Source: Leadbettera azotonutricia ZAS-9
GTDB lineage: Bacteria > Spirochaetota > Spirochaetia > Treponematales > Breznakiellaceae
Length of the DNA: 64,000 nucleotides
Direction of reading: 5' to 3'
Assembly (NCBI RefSeq): GCF_000214355.1
Contig: NC_015577.1
Coordinates: 1,163,121 to 1,227,120 of the forward strand
The position numbers and the translations under genes are program-made. Position 1 is the stretch's first letter. The number at the start of each line of letters is the position of its first letter. The notes beneath the pieces are model-generated. The model was not told the origin of the DNA and ran no database searches. It worked only from the letters and a program-made list of their open reading frames with translations. Shown here piece by piece: positions 52,714 to 62,165 of the stretch.

Positions 52714-53748
52714 ATGAAACGGATATTCATTCTTATCACCGTCGCGTTGTTCCTCTCGGGTGCATTGTTTGCTGAGGAAGCCATTCTTATTGACTTCGGC
52801 AAGCTTGCAGCAGACATCACTGTTAACGATGACAGTGAAAATGCCAAGCCCAATCAGAACCGGCAGACCGTAATGGACTATGGTCAGGTAGCTGGCGGCA
52901 GCTACACCGAAGAGCAGAAAGGGATAATGAAGACATCTCTGGCGATTACCAACTGGAATGTGATATTCACGTCATCTTCCCGCACGGTGACCAACGAAGT
53001 TGTCACTTATACCCGGGAAGCCACTTCCAAACAGTGGGGTACCGTTTTGGGTGTAAGGGTGCATTTCCCTGTGGAGCATTTTTACTCCAAGGCTTATATC
53101 AGGCCTCCCTTCGAAATCCCTGCGTACGAACCACAGGCCAACATTGATGATGAGGGCAATACCCAGCCTTCTGATGAAGATTCCGACGGAATCACCGGCC
53201 CCAGCCGCTTTGAAGATGGCTTTGGCGTGGTAAAGAACGTGGGAACCATCAAAGCCATTGCAGTCAATGCATACGGCCTTCAATTCCCCCATGGCCTCAG
53301 CGTAATCCTTCTGGATTCCCAGGGTACCGAGAAGTCCATGTTCATGGGCTACCTCAACTACGATGGCTGGGCCGAGCTTACCTGGAACAATCCCCAGTAT
53401 GTCCTGGATGTCAGGAACCGGGAACTCAGGATCTACCCCATCTATCCCACCAGCACCCCCTTTGTTAAGTTTAACGGGTTCCGCCTTGACCGGGACGCGG
53501 ATAAGGAAGGCGGCGACTTTGTGGCATACTTCAAAGACGTAAAGATCATTTACGATAAAGCAGTTCTTGATACAGACCGCGATATTGACGATGAATCCCT
53601 CTGGGGCATAATACAGACCAGGGAAACCGCCAAGAAGGTTTGGGAAATGAAGCAATTCGGCCAGAATCAGCTCCTCCGCTATCTGGAAGGCCAGAAACAG
53701 GCTACCGAAAATGTTTTCCAGCCCACTCCCGCAGGCGAACAGCAGTAG
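52714..53748 (+). CDS. flaA: flagellar filament outer-layer (sheath) protein FlaA
   Basis: A 344-residue protein. The signal peptide ends ALFA before EEAILIDFGKLAAD, and the rest matches spirochaete FlaA: 'GVRVHFPVEHFYSKAYIRPPFEIP', a 'FGVVKNVGTIKAIAVNAYGL' segment, 'YLNYDGWAELTWNNPQYV', and a C-terminal Gln/Glu-rich tail. FlaA coats the periplasmic flagellar filament core. It has a strong Shine-Dalgarno (AAAGGAG), its own promoter and its own terminator, fitting a highly expressed structural gene. Confidence 0.93.
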   Translation: MKRIFILITVALFLSGALFAEEAILIDFGKLAADITVNDDSENAKPNQNRQTVMDYGQVAGGSYTEEQKGIMKTSLAITNWNVIFTSSSRTVTNEVVTYTREATSKQWGTVLGVRVHFPVEHFYSKAYIRPPFEIPAYEPQANIDDEGNTQPSDEDSDGITGPSRFEDGFGVVKNVGTIKAIAVNAYGLQFPHGLSVILLDSQGTEKSMFMGYLNYDGWAELTWNNPQYVLDVRNRELRIYPIYPTSTPFVKFNGFRLDRDADKEGGDFVAYFKDVKIIYDKAVLDTDRDIDDESLWGIIQTRETAKKVWEMKQFGQNQLLRYLEGQKQATENVFQPTPAGEQQ

Positions 53749-53761
53749 TCTAAAATCCTAA

Positions 53762-53832
53762 GGGCCGGCTAAAAAGCCAGCCCTGAAAATGGCTGCCTGA
53801 TTACCGTAAGGTTTTTGGGCAGCTTTTTTTTT
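53762..53832 (+). terminator. double-hairpin terminator after flaA
   Basis: A first stem pairs GGGCCGGCT (53762-53770) with AGCCAGCCC (53775-53783). A second pairs GGCTGCC (53791-53797) with GGGCAGC (53817-53823) and is followed by nine Ts (53824-53832). The second is a classic intrinsic terminator. The next gene starts 15 bases later. Confidence 0.88.
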
Positions 53833-53846
53833 CAAGCCCCGGTGGA

Positions 53847-55070
53847 ATGATGAGGCCTATACCAGATCTAAACACCCTGCGAAAGCAATACGATGAATTC
53901 CTGGATCCCCGATTAATGATTGTCCGGGATCTCAGGATACGCATAGAGGGTGTGCTTCGTACCTTCTTGCCCTCGCGTCCTTCAGTCAAAGCCAGGGTCA
54001 AGGATTTTGCCAGCTATTTTAAAAAGTACATAAGGATTCTAAAAGCCAATAATTCTGATGCAGACCCGGTTATCAACGACATCATAGGGGTACGTATAGT
54101 TTGTCCCTTCCTCGAAGATCTTGCCGCAACTGAGGAGATCCTCAAAGACAACTTTCAGGTTATCGAAGCAGAGCGCAAGGGGGGCGACCATACCTTCAGG
54201 GAATTCGGCTACGAATCCATTCATCTCCTCATCAAGATCCCCGATGAAATCTCGAAAATCTCGGGCAATGCCAATTGCGACACTGCCGAAATTCAGATCC
54301 GTACCATTTTGCAGGATGCCTGGGCCGAGGTGGAGCATGAGTTGGTCTACAAGGCAGAGTTCAATCCTTTTGACGCTCCCATGAAACGCAAGCTGGCTGC
54401 GGTAAACGCCAGCCTCTCCCTGGCGGACATTATCTTCCAGGAGATACGGAGCTACCAGCGTCAGCTTAACGGCGAATTGGGCAAAAGGCGGGAATCTTTC
54501 TTTAAAAAGATCGAGGATTCTACCGACGCCCTCCTCTTTGAAGGGGAAAAGCTCCTCCCTGCAGAAGACGATTCCCCCCTGCGGCAGTTTGTCCCTAACG
54601 AATCCATCGATGAGCTTCTCCTCAACGCCCTGTATGCCCACAACAAGAACCAGTTTTCCGAGGCTATTGCTTTTTATACCCGTATTTTGGAACTCAAGCC
54701 CGGGGACACCATCGCGGCCCTCATTTACAAGCACCGGGGCATGGCATTCTTTGCCCGTTCCCACTATGAGGAAGCCATTACGGACTTTGGCAAAGCCCTG
54801 GAGCTTGATCCCAAATCCTACAAGGCAGCCTATTACCAGGGCATAATCCTGTCTGTGCTGCAGAAGTATCAGGAAGCAATAGATGCCTTCGGCGCTTCCC
54901 TGGCGATAAACCCTTACCAGTCTTACTGCCTCTACCGCAGGGGCCAGGCTTACTACCATCTTGAAGACTATCCCCAAGCCCTGGCTGACTGCGAGGCTGC
55001 CCTGGCCCTCGAAAACATGGAACCAGCCCAGAAATTCAGGCAGCTTTTGCTTTCGAAGCTGAAGATGTGA
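53847..55070 (+). CDS. RelA/SpoT-type (p)ppGpp synthetase domain with TPRs
   Basis: A 407-residue protein. The N-terminal synthetase domain (about 1-215) has IIGVRIVC, FGYESIHLLI and the EIQIRTILQDAWAEVEHELVYK block that holds the catalytic Glu and Gln/Arg. No HD hydrolase or TGS/ACT domain is present, so it is a small alarmone-synthetase type. The C-terminal half has about four TPRs (about 250-395). It is predicted to make (p)ppGpp or a related nucleotide in the cytoplasm, controlled through TPR partners. Its end overlaps the convergent MATE gene by 35 bases. Confidence 0.83.
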   Translation: MMRPIPDLNTLRKQYDEFLDPRLMIVRDLRIRIEGVLRTFLPSRPSVKARVKDFASYFKKYIRILKANNSDADPVINDIIGVRIVCPFLEDLAATEEILKDNFQVIEAERKGGDHTFREFGYESIHLLIKIPDEISKISGNANCDTAEIQIRTILQDAWAEVEHELVYKAEFNPFDAPMKRKLAAVNASLSLADIIFQEIRSYQRQLNGELGKRRESFFKKIEDSTDALLFEGEKLLPAEDDSPLRQFVPNESIDELLLNALYAHNKNQFSEAIAFYTRILELKPGDTIAALIYKHRGMAFFARSHYEEAITDFGKALELDPKSYKAAYYQGIILSVLQKYQEAIDAFGASLAINPYQSYCLYRRGQAYYHLEDYPQALADCEAALALENMEPAQKFRQLLLSKLKM

Positions 55071-56400
55071 ATTTTCTCACAAATAATCCAAAGGCTATAT
55101 AAAGCGGTATCCCCGAAGCAAGCCACGAGAGGGGGTTCACAAGGCATAGCCCCGTAAAGCCCAATTGGGGAATTAACACAAAAGCCGCCAAAATGCTCAT
55201 TATGGTTTCCATGACCCCGCAGAGTATGGGGGCAAAGGGCCTGCCAAGGCCCTGGAGACTGCTTCTAAAGACCAGCATGATTCCCAGAATAAAGACCGAG
55301 TAGCCTATGTAGAGAAGATATTGGCGGCCCATTTCCAGGGCTTCTGCATTGTCTTTAACGAAGAGGGACACCAGGGCTTTTCCAAAAAATTGATTTATGA
55401 CGGCCATAAAGACCCCTACGCCGAGGCAGATGAGGCAAGCCTGGCGCATGCCCTTGTAGACGCGGTCTATTTTTTTGGCCCCGTAATTTTGGGCCGTATA
55501 GGTGGTGATGGATCGGGCAATGGCAAAGAGGGGCATCATATTGAGGGCTCTGATGCGCTGGGCTGCTGAAACCGCCGCGATGGTGAGGGTGCCAAAGCCA
55601 TTCATGGCGGTCTGAACCAGAATGTTCCCCACTTCCACGATGGACTGCTGGAGGCCCATGGCAAGGCCGAGGGACAGGTGGGCTTTGGCCTCGGCGCCCG
55701 TCAGCTTCCATTGGCCCTTGCCCGGAAGGAGATGGGGATAACGGCGTTTCAGGAAAACAAGGGCAAGGACGGCGGATACCAGCTCCGAAAAAACCGTAGC
55801 CGCCGCTGCCCCCGCAATGCCGAAATGAAACACCGCCACCAGCAGTATATCCAAAACAATATTTAAACCAGTCGAAATGACAAGAAAAACAAGGGGCGAA
55901 AAACTGTCCCCTGCGGCCCTGATAATATTGGCCGCCATATTGTAGAGCAGGGTGATGCTTATCCCCGAAAGTATGATGTGGAAATAGAGGGCGGCGTCGT
56001 CAAGGATCTCCGGGGGAGTATTCATGATACTCAGCAGGGGCCGCGTAAAAGGATTAATGACAAAGGTAAACACAAGGGAAAAAATCAGGCAGAGCAGCAT
56101 CCCGGCGGCGACACTTTTCCTGATGCCTTCGCCGTCCCCGGAACCTACCCTTTGGGCAGTGATTATTGAAAAACCGTTGGTCAGGCCGAAGCTGAAGCCG
56201 AATACAAAGTGGATAAGGCCCGCGCTGCAGCCCGTGGCCGCCAGGGCGTTTATCCCCAGCGCCCTTCCCAGAATAAAGGCGTCGGTCATACTGTAGAAGA
56301 TTTGGAAAAAATCCCCTGCCAGTAACGGCAGGGCAAATAAAATAATACGCCGGGCAGGACTCCCGGATGTCAGAAGCTCAGGCTGTTTGCTAACGGTCAA
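55036..56400 (-). CDS. MATE-family efflux transporter
   Basis: A 454-residue protein with 12 transmembrane helices in two homologous halves, with 'PLLAGDFFQIFYSMTDAFILGRALG' at the start, typical of the MatE/NorM-DinF family. It exports cationic drugs or metabolites using Na+ or H+. The start is TTG at 56400 with AAGGA upstream. It follows the ABC ATPase gene by 16 bases on the same strand, so it may be part of that operon. Its 3' end overlaps the RelA-TPR gene. Confidence 0.9.
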   Translation of the reverse strand: MTVSKQPELLTSGSPARRIILFALPLLAGDFFQIFYSMTDAFILGRALGINALAATGCSAGLIHFVFGFSFGLTNGFSIITAQRVGSGDGEGIRKSVAAGMLLCLIFSLVFTFVINPFTRPLLSIMNTPPEILDDAALYFHIILSGISITLLYNMAANIIRAAGDSFSPLVFLVISTGLNIVLDILLVAVFHFGIAGAAAATVFSELVSAVLALVFLKRRYPHLLPGKGQWKLTGAEAKAHLSLGLAMGLQQSIVEVGNILVQTAMNGFGTLTIAAVSAAQRIRALNMMPLFAIARSITTYTAQNYGAKKIDRVYKGMRQACLICLGVGVFMAVINQFFGKALVSLFVKDNAEALEMGRQYLLYIGYSVFILGIMLVFRSSLQGLGRPFAPILCGVMETIMSILAAFVLIPQLGFTGLCLVNPLSWLASGIPLYIAFGLFVRKFTSSASKAKAA

Positions 56401-56416
56401 ATCGCATCCTTAAGGG

Positions 56417-57250
56417 CTAGACAGCTTTTTCCTTGTTCCTGCTGAAATCCCAGGGTTCGTAGATCTTGGGAACGTCACCCAAAAGCCGTTTGGTATAATC
56501 CGACTTGGGGTGGAGTATGGCTTCGTCCGCCGTGCCCCGTTCCACGATAATACCCTTTTCCATGATATAGACCGTGTCGGAAATGTAATAGGCCAGGCCA
56601 ATGTCGTGAGTGATGAACACGATGGTCATGTTGATCTCGTCCCGCAGCTTGAGGAGCATATCGAGGATGGTGGCCCGGGAGCAGGCGTCTATCATGGAAG
56701 TAGGCTCGTCGGCTATGAGCAGACCAGGGTGAAGCATGAAGATACGGGCTATCATGAGGCGCTGCATCTGTCCGCCGGAAAGCTCGAAGGGGTATTTGTT
56801 GGAAAGTTCCTCGAACTTGAGATTGACGAACTCGCAGGCTGCTTTCATCTTTTTGATTTCTTCTTCTTTGCCTATATTCTTTAGCCCTTGAAGACGTATG
56901 CAGTCAAGAAGCACAGAATCCACCCGGTTAAAGATGTTGTAGGTAGAGAAGGGATCCTGGAAAATAGCCTGTATAGTCTGCCAGTACTGGCGCCGTTTGG
57001 TGTAGCTTGAGATATCCCTGGGCTTGCCTTCGAAAAAGATTTCGCCCTTGGTGGGCTTGAGGAGGCCCAGTACCATTTTCGCAAGGGTGGTTTTTCCGCT
57101 TCCCGATTCTCCCACTATGGAGACTATTTCGCCCCTGTGGAATTCAAAGTCAACATCATTTACCGCTATGGTTTTGTTGTCCCCATATCCGAATTCGCGG
57201 GTTAAGCTTTTTGCGCTTAAAAATATGTCGCCGTATTTATTTCTGGTCAT
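56417..57250 (-). CDS. peptide-type ABC transporter ATP-binding protein (OppF/DppF-like)
   Basis: The ATG at 57250 (GGGAGG upstream) is preferred over a codon 150 bases upstream inside the previous gene. The protein has 277 residues. Walker A is [10 protein letters not shown], the signature LSGGQMQRL, Walker [10 protein letters not shown], and the switch His is in FITHD. It lacks most of the C-terminal Cys-rich region of OppF. It pairs with the preceding ATPase to drive the importer encoded upstream. Confidence 0.9.
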   Translation of the reverse strand: MTRNKYGDIFLSAKSLTREFGYGDNKTIAVNDVDFEFHRGEIVSIVGESGSGKTTLAKMVLGLLKPTKGEIFFEGKPRDISSYTKRRQYWQTIQAIFQDPFSTYNIFNRVDSVLLDCIRLQGLKNIGKEEEIKKMKAACEFVNLKFEELSNKYPFELSGGQMQRLMIARIFMLHPGLLIADEPTSMIDACSRATILDMLLKLRDEINMTIVFITHDIGLAYYISDTVYIMEKGIIVERGTADEAILHPKSDYTKRLLGDVPKIYEPWDFSRNKEKAV

Positions 57251-58286
57251 GGCTGCCTCCCTTGTCATCGTCCAGGAGAGATGGAAGATCATTTTCGTAG
57301 ATCCTGAAAAGATCTTCCAGCTTATGCCTGCACCGGTAACTCCTGCCAGGGCCGGCTTCCTGCTCGGGAACTTCGGCCTTGTGGCACTCTGCGTCTGCAA
57401 AACGGCAGCGTTCCGCGAAACGGCAGCCCGATGGCCTTAACTTGAGATTGGGCGGTGCCCCCGGTATGGCCATGAGCACATGCCCCCTGGTTCCTTCTTC
57501 CGGGACTATGATGGAATTCATAAGCCCCTTGGAATAGGGCATGATGGGGTCGAAGACCATTTGTTTGGCTGTTCCCCTTTCCACGATTTCCCCGGCGTAC
57601 ATGACCATGATGTCATCGGTAACATTGAAAAGCAGGGGAAGCTCATGGGTGATAAAGAGCATGGCCCGCACGAAACCCTTCTCCATAAGATCGTGGAGAA
57701 GCTTGATGACTATCTTCTGGGACGAAACATCCAGGGCCGACGAAGGCTCGTCGGCGATGAGGATCTTGGGGTTAAGGATGGTACTGATGGCAATAATGGT
57801 ACGCTGCTTCATGCCCCCCGAAAGTTCCACCGCGTAATGATCCAGCACCTTATCGGGCAAGTTGAGAATGTTAAAACGTTCCCGGGCCAGGTTCCGCATT
57901 TCCGCTTTCGAAAGATCGGAGCCGTGGGCTTTGAGCACATCTTCGATAAACTTCATGATCTTCCGGGTAGGGTTCAGGGCGTTCATGGCCGCCTGGGGTA
58001 TGTAGGCAATGTCCGAACCCAGCACCTTTGCCCTGATGGTATCGGGCTCAAGGGACGTGATGTCCTTGCCGTCTATGATAATGCTTCCGGATTCGTAATT
58101 CAGGGGAGGGAAGTAATAGCCCATGACGCTCATGGCCAAAGTCGATTTTCCGCAGCCCGATTCCCCTGCAATCCCCAATGATCTTCCTTCTTCCAGAGTA
58201 AACGAAACATTGTCCACGGAGCAGACCTTTTCGTTCATCCTGGTTTTATAATAGGTGGTCAGATTTTTGACTTCCAGCATCGCCAT
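57237..58286 (-). CDS. peptide-type ABC transporter ATP-binding protein (OppD/DppD-like)
   Basis: A 349-residue protein. Walker A is [10 protein letters not shown], the signature LSGGMKQR, Walker [13 protein letters not shown], and the switch is in FITHE. The oligopeptide-transporter C-terminal domain has a four-Cys iron-sulfur-type site ([16 protein letters not shown] ... YRC). AAGGAG precedes the ATG. It overlaps the OppF-like gene by 14 bases and follows the DppC-like permease by two bases. Confidence 0.92.
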   Translation of the reverse strand: MAMLEVKNLTTYYKTRMNEKVCSVDNVSFTLEEGRSLGIAGESGCGKSTLAMSVMGYYFPPLNYESGSIIIDGKDITSLEPDTIRAKVLGSDIAYIPQAAMNALNPTRKIMKFIEDVLKAHGSDLSKAEMRNLARERFNILNLPDKVLDHYAVELSGGMKQRTIIAISTILNPKILIADEPSSALDVSSQKIVIKLLHDLMEKGFVRAMLFITHELPLLFNVTDDIMVMYAGEIVERGTAKQMVFDPIMPYSKGLMNSIIVPEEGTRGHVLMAIPGAPPNLKLRPSGCRFAERCRFADAECHKAEVPEQEAGPGRSYRCRHKLEDLFRIYENDLPSLLDDDKGGSHDQK

Positions 58287-58288
58287 TG

Positions 58289-59260
58289 TTAGCTCCTTAT
58301 CTGGGGATTGAAGATCTGATCCAGCCCCGAGTTCATCAGATTAAGCGAAAAAGTGATGAGGGAGATCATCAGGACCATGGGGAGGAAGGCCCACCAGTTT
58401 CCATTGAAAAGGGCGTTAAAACTTCCGGCCCAGTTCATCATAAGGCCCAGTGTCGCTACATTGCGGGGGCCCAGACCCAGCATGGAAATGGAAGCTTCCG
58501 AAAGGATGCCCGACGCCACTTGCAGAATAAACGCCATGACCACATAAGATGCGATATAGGGCAGTATGTCCTTGATGATGATTCTCGGCATGCTGTGGCC
58601 CGAAAGCTTTGAAAGGTTCACGTGGTCGCGGTTCCGCAGCGACGTGGTCTGGGACCGCACCGCTCTGGCTGTCCAGGGCCAGCTCGTAACGCCTATGATT
58701 ATGCCTGTGGTAAGGAAGCTCCTGGTGCTGACGCTCACGGATACCAGAACCAGAATGACAAACGACGGTATTACGAGGAAGATATTGGTGATGCTCGAAA
58801 GGAAGTTATCGATCTGGCCTCCCAGATAGCCCGCCAATAAACCTATAGTAAGCCCGATGAGGGTAGCGATGGTTCCTGCCAAAAGCCCAATGACCAGGGA
58901 TGTCTTGGTGCCTGCCACAAGCTGGGCCATCATGTCCCGGCCGAAGTTATCGGTTCCCAGTATGTGGAGCGCTATGGGCTGTTCCTTCTTTTCCGCCATG
59001 ACCATGCCGAACTGCGCCAGGAGATCCGTTGTAGCCTGATCCACTTCGGCTACAGCGCTCGCCGCTTTTTGCCCGCCCTCTTTGTTCCGGTTAATGTATT
59101 CCACCATGTTGGGCCTTTCAAAGAAGCCCCCGGCCATGTCCAGAGGATCACGGGTATCAAACATAGGATAAATGGTGATGAGGAGGAGTATGATAACGAT
59201 GACGCTGAAACCGAAGCAGAATTTGCCCGATTTGAAAACAGTTTTAAGAAAGTATCCCAT
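58289..59260 (-). CDS. peptide-type ABC transporter permease (DppC/OppC-like)
   Basis: A 323-residue protein with one N-terminal helix, a periplasmic insert of about 75 residues, the '[19 protein letters not shown]' block typical of OppC, then five helices with a cytoplasmic EAA-like loop ('[15 protein letters not shown]'). It forms the translocation pore with the DppB-like protein. GGAGG precedes the ATG, one base after the upstream gene. Confidence 0.92.
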   Translation of the reverse strand: MGYFLKTVFKSGKFCFGFSVIVIILLLITIYPMFDTRDPLDMAGGFFERPNMVEYINRNKEGGQKAASAVAEVDQATTDLLAQFGMVMAEKKEQPIALHILGTDNFGRDMMAQLVAGTKTSLVIGLLAGTIATLIGLTIGLLAGYLGGQIDNFLSSITNIFLVIPSFVILVLVSVSVSTRSFLTTGIIIGVTSWPWTARAVRSQTTSLRNRDHVNLSKLSGHSMPRIIIKDILPYIASYVVMAFILQVASGILSEASISMLGLGPRNVATLGLMMNWAGSFNALFNGNWWAFLPMVLMISLITFSLNLMNSGLDQIFNPQIRS

Positions 59261-59261
59261 A

Positions 59262-60275
59262 TCAGCCCTCCTCCTGCTGGGTCATGCGTACCCTCGGATC
59301 AATAAGACCGCAGATAATATCCACGACGAAGTTCGCTATCAGCACAGTAACCGTAATAATCAGGGTGCACCCTGAAATCAGGGGGAAGTCCTGGTTTCGT
59401 ATAGCCGTGAACATGGTGGTTCCCAAACCCGGATAGCTAAAGACAATTTCCGCGATAAGGTTGCCTCCTATCATGCTTCCCAAAGAAAGGGCAAGACCGT
59501 TGATCTGGGGCAGCATGGCGTTGCGGAACACATACCACACTATTTTTTTGTCTTTGATACCCAAAAGCCTTGAGTACTTCACGTAGTCGGCGTTGAGTTC
59601 GTATATGGACATTTCTCGCATACCCAAAGACTGGCCTCCAATGGCGACCAGCACCATGGTGAGGAAGGGCAGGCGGTAATGATCGAGTACCGAAAGTAAA
59701 AAGCCGGGATTCGCCCAGTTGGGGAGCATTTCAAATGAATAGGCAAGGCTCCCGGGAAAAAGTTTTAATTGATTTGAAAGGAAGTAGACATTCACGTACG
59801 CAAAGCCGAAGGCCGGTATGGCGCTCAGGAAAAGGAAGAGGGGGAAAAAGACCCTGTCAAAAACACCCTTCCTGTACGCGGTGAGGGCGCCCAATGCGTT
59901 TCCTACAAACCAGCCCACCAGTATTGCCGGTAGCTGGAGCATCAATGTCCAATGTATGCAGGAGCCTATGATGTCCGAGACGGGCCTCGGGAACTGGTAG
60001 AAGGACAGCCCCAAATTTCCATGGAACACATTGTTGACATAGATCAGGAACTGCTGCCACATGGGCTTGTCCAAACCGAACATGGACATATAGGTGTCAT
60101 AGATCTTCTTGATCGCCGCCGCATCCGTCAGGGTGCCTGTGGCCTCAGCCACTATTGACGCCACAGGGTTCCCCGGAATAAGCCGGGGAAGCATAAAGTT
60201 GAGAAAAACCGCGATAAACAGGGTAACAAGATACCACCCGGTTTTCTTTAGCAAATACTTTTGCAGGCCTTTCAA
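59262..60275 (-). CDS. peptide-type ABC transporter permease (DppB/OppB-like)
   Basis: A 337-residue protein with six transmembrane helices. The N-terminus 'LKKTGWYLVTLFIAVFLNFMLPRL' and the C-terminal 'IVFSYPGLGTTMFTAI' motif are those of OppB/DppB. The start is TTG at 60275 behind AAGGGGG. An ATG seven bases upstream reads only two codons (ATG AAT TGA) and may be a decoy. A stable hairpin separates it from the binding-protein gene, suggesting lower permease expression. Confidence 0.9.
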   Translation of the reverse strand: MKGLQKYLLKKTGWYLVTLFIAVFLNFMLPRLIPGNPVASIVAEATGTLTDAAAIKKIYDTYMSMFGLDKPMWQQFLIYVNNVFHGNLGLSFYQFPRPVSDIIGSCIHWTLMLQLPAILVGWFVGNALGALTAYRKGVFDRVFFPLFLFLSAIPAFGFAYVNVYFLSNQLKLFPGSLAYSFEMLPNWANPGFLLSVLDHYRLPFLTMVLVAIGGQSLGMREMSIYELNADYVKYSRLLGIKDKKIVWYVFRNAMLPQINGLALSLGSMIGGNLIAEIVFSYPGLGTTMFTAIRNQDFPLISGCTLIITVTVLIANFVVDIICGLIDPRVRMTQQEEG

Positions 60276-60300
60276 TTCATACCCCCTTCTTCAGAACAGT

Positions 60301-60327
60301 GAAGGGCGGCAAAATACGCCGCCCTTC
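60301..60327 (-). other. stable intergenic hairpin between binding-protein and permease genes
   Basis: GAAGGGCGGC and GCCGCCCTTC form a perfect 10-bp stem with a seven-base loop. There is no U-tract, so it is probably a 3' stabilising or attenuating structure. Such structures raise expression of the binding protein over the permeases. Confidence 0.7.
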
Positions 60328-60336
60328 TGTTATTGA

Positions 60337-62100
60337 TTACTTAAGTTTGATGTTGTACAGGGCTTTTACGCCGTAACCATTGGTGCAAATCGTGGGCGGA
60401 ATATTGGTTCCATCGTTGAGCTTGGGGAACCCTGTCCAAACAGAAGTATTCACTGTGTGGAATACACCGGGGCGGTACATGAGACCGGCGGTGGGCATTT
60501 CCTGGAGGTAGATGATATTGAGCCTGGTCCAGAGCTGCTTAACCTTGGCGGCGTCAGTCTCGGAGGCAAGCTGGTTGATGATCTGGTTGGCTTCCTGGTT
60601 CACCCAGCGGCCCCAGTTCTGTACCCGGTTGGGGGTGCCAACAGGAGAAATATCCTGGGAGCCCAAGGCCGCATAGGCCCTGTTCCAGGGGGAAGCAGCG
60701 CCGGTACCCCCGGGGCTGTCCATGAGAATATCGAAAGAGGTGTTGTCTTTGTCCTGCTGCCAGATATTGGCTTCGGGGAAGTAAGTCTGGATATCCATGC
60801 CCAGTTGGCGGGCGGATTGGGCCACTACTTCGAGGGAGGCGTTCCAGTCTGACCAGCCGTAGGGACATTCGGCCTGGAAGGCAAGCCTGACGCCGCCTTT
60901 TGCGCGTATGCCGTCTGCGCCCTTGACCCAGCCGGCCTGATCCAGGAGCTTGTTGGCCCCTGCAATATCAACACCCGACCACTGATAGGGTTTCAGGGCA
61001 TTGGTATCGATGAGGGCCTGCTCTGCGGGAACAGGGAGCATGAGGGAAGGCACCATCTTGGCGGTATAGCCTGACATGGCGTTGGTTCCGATCATGTCGT
61101 AGTCCAGGGACATGGCAATGGCTTTGCGTACCGCAGGATCATTCAAACCGGGCTTGGTGCTGTTGAAAATGATCATGGGGATAACACCGGGGAAGTAGTA
61201 GGGCGCCTGGGGTATGTAGGTCTCGATGGGAGCAGTTTCCATCATTTTCCATACCTGGGGCATAAATTGCTGGTTAACGTCGATCATGTTGGCCTGGAAT
61301 GCGGCAGCCGCAGAAGCATTGTCTTTGTAAAGATTCTGGGCAATGTACTTGGGGGCAGGAAGCTTTCCATTCCGTGAAGCATGCTGGCCCCAATAGGTAT
61401 CGACCCTCTGGATTATGAGCATGGTTTCGTCATTGAAATAGGGCTTGTAGGGGCCGGTGCCTATACAGTCCCAGGCAGGATCCTGCAGCATGGCTGAAGC
61501 GTCGCTGGGCAGGTTTTTCTTGTCCCAATAAGCCTTTGAGGTTATAGGCAGGGCGCTGATGGATTCTTCCATATATTTCGGATTGAAATTGGATGCCTTG
61601 CCCTTGAGCACTACGGTGTAGTTGTCCGGCGCAGTGACCGTATCAAGGTAGGACCAGTACCCGGCATAGGGAGTAGCGTAGGTTTTTTGCAGATTATAGG
61701 AATTGACCACGTCCGCAGCAGTCAGGGCGCTGCCGTCGCTGAACTTTACATTCTTGTTCAGCACCACAGTCAGGGTCTGACCGTTCCAGGTATAGGAATC
61801 GCCGATATGGGGATAGAGTTTTCCATCCAGCAGGTTGTAGAGAAAGAGAGATTCAAATACTACCTGCACATCCTTTGCAATAAAGGAATTGTTAGGGCTG
61901 CCGTAGGGGTTGTAGCCTGTGATGGGACCCCACTGGTTAAAGTAGTAAAGGGTTTCCCTGCGGGGAAGGGTGGTAGCCGAAGGAGCGCTTGCTCCTCCGG
62001 TGCTTTGTCCGGCAGGCTGGCTGCCGCCGCTTGCAAAGACTGTCCCTGCTGCGATAATCAGCACAAGGACGGTCAATACAAAAGTTCTCATCATTTTCAT
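60337..62100 (-). CDS. ABC transporter substrate-binding protein, family 5
   Basis: A 587-residue protein. A signal peptide ends TVFA before a Ser/Gly/Gln-rich linker, with no lipobox Cys. The SBP_bac_5 fold shows 'YTWNGQTLTVVLNKNVKFSDGSALTAADVV' and 'AVRKAIAMSLDYDMI'. Such proteins bind oligopeptides, oligosaccharides or related solutes. The ligand cannot be predicted. TAGGAG precedes the ATG. It begins the importer part of the operon, downstream of two URO-D-like genes. Confidence 0.9.
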   Translation of the reverse strand: MKMMRTFVLTVLVLIIAAGTVFASGGSQPAGQSTGGASAPSATTLPRRETLYYFNQWGPITGYNPYGSPNNSFIAKDVQVVFESLFLYNLLDGKLYPHIGDSYTWNGQTLTVVLNKNVKFSDGSALTAADVVNSYNLQKTYATPYAGYWSYLDTVTAPDNYTVVLKGKASNFNPKYMEESISALPITSKAYWDKKNLPSDASAMLQDPAWDCIGTGPYKPYFNDETMLIIQRVDTYWGQHASRNGKLPAPKYIAQNLYKDNASAAAAFQANMIDVNQQFMPQVWKMMETAPIETYIPQAPYYFPGVIPMIIFNSTKPGLNDPAVRKAIAMSLDYDMIGTNAMSGYTAKMVPSLMLPVPAEQALIDTNALKPYQWSGVDIAGANKLLDQAGWVKGADGIRAKGGVRLAFQAECPYGWSDWNASLEVVAQSARQLGMDIQTYFPEANIWQQDKDNTSFDILMDSPGGTGAASPWNRAYAALGSQDISPVGTPNRVQNWGRWVNQEANQIINQLASETDAAKVKQLWTRLNIIYLQEMPTAGLMYRPGVFHTVNTSVWTGFPKLNDGTNIPPTICTNGYGVKALYNIKLK

Positions 62101-62126
62101 AAATGACTCCTAAGAGATAAATATTT

Positions 62127-62145
62127 TTACAGATAAAATCTGTAA
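62127..62145. promoter_or_regulatory. palindrome upstream of the binding-protein gene
   Basis: TTACAGAT-AAA-ATCTGTAA is a perfect 8-bp inverted repeat, 27 bases before the ATG of the binding-protein gene and 20 bases after the stop of the URO-D-like gene. It could be an operator or a weak terminator. Its symmetry and AT-rich flanks fit either. Confidence 0.5.
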
Positions 62146-62165
62146 TTTCCAAGACATTCGCCGCA

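Noticed and set aside
53762-53783. First hairpin after flaA as a separate regulatory RNA
   Set aside because: It lies only eight bases before a second hairpin with a nine-T tract, so it is more simply part of a double terminator.
54039-54977. A 312-codon minus-strand frame opposite the RelA-TPR gene
   Set aside because: The plus strand encodes a clear synthetase domain with TPRs. The antisense frame has no family features and is explained by codon bias.
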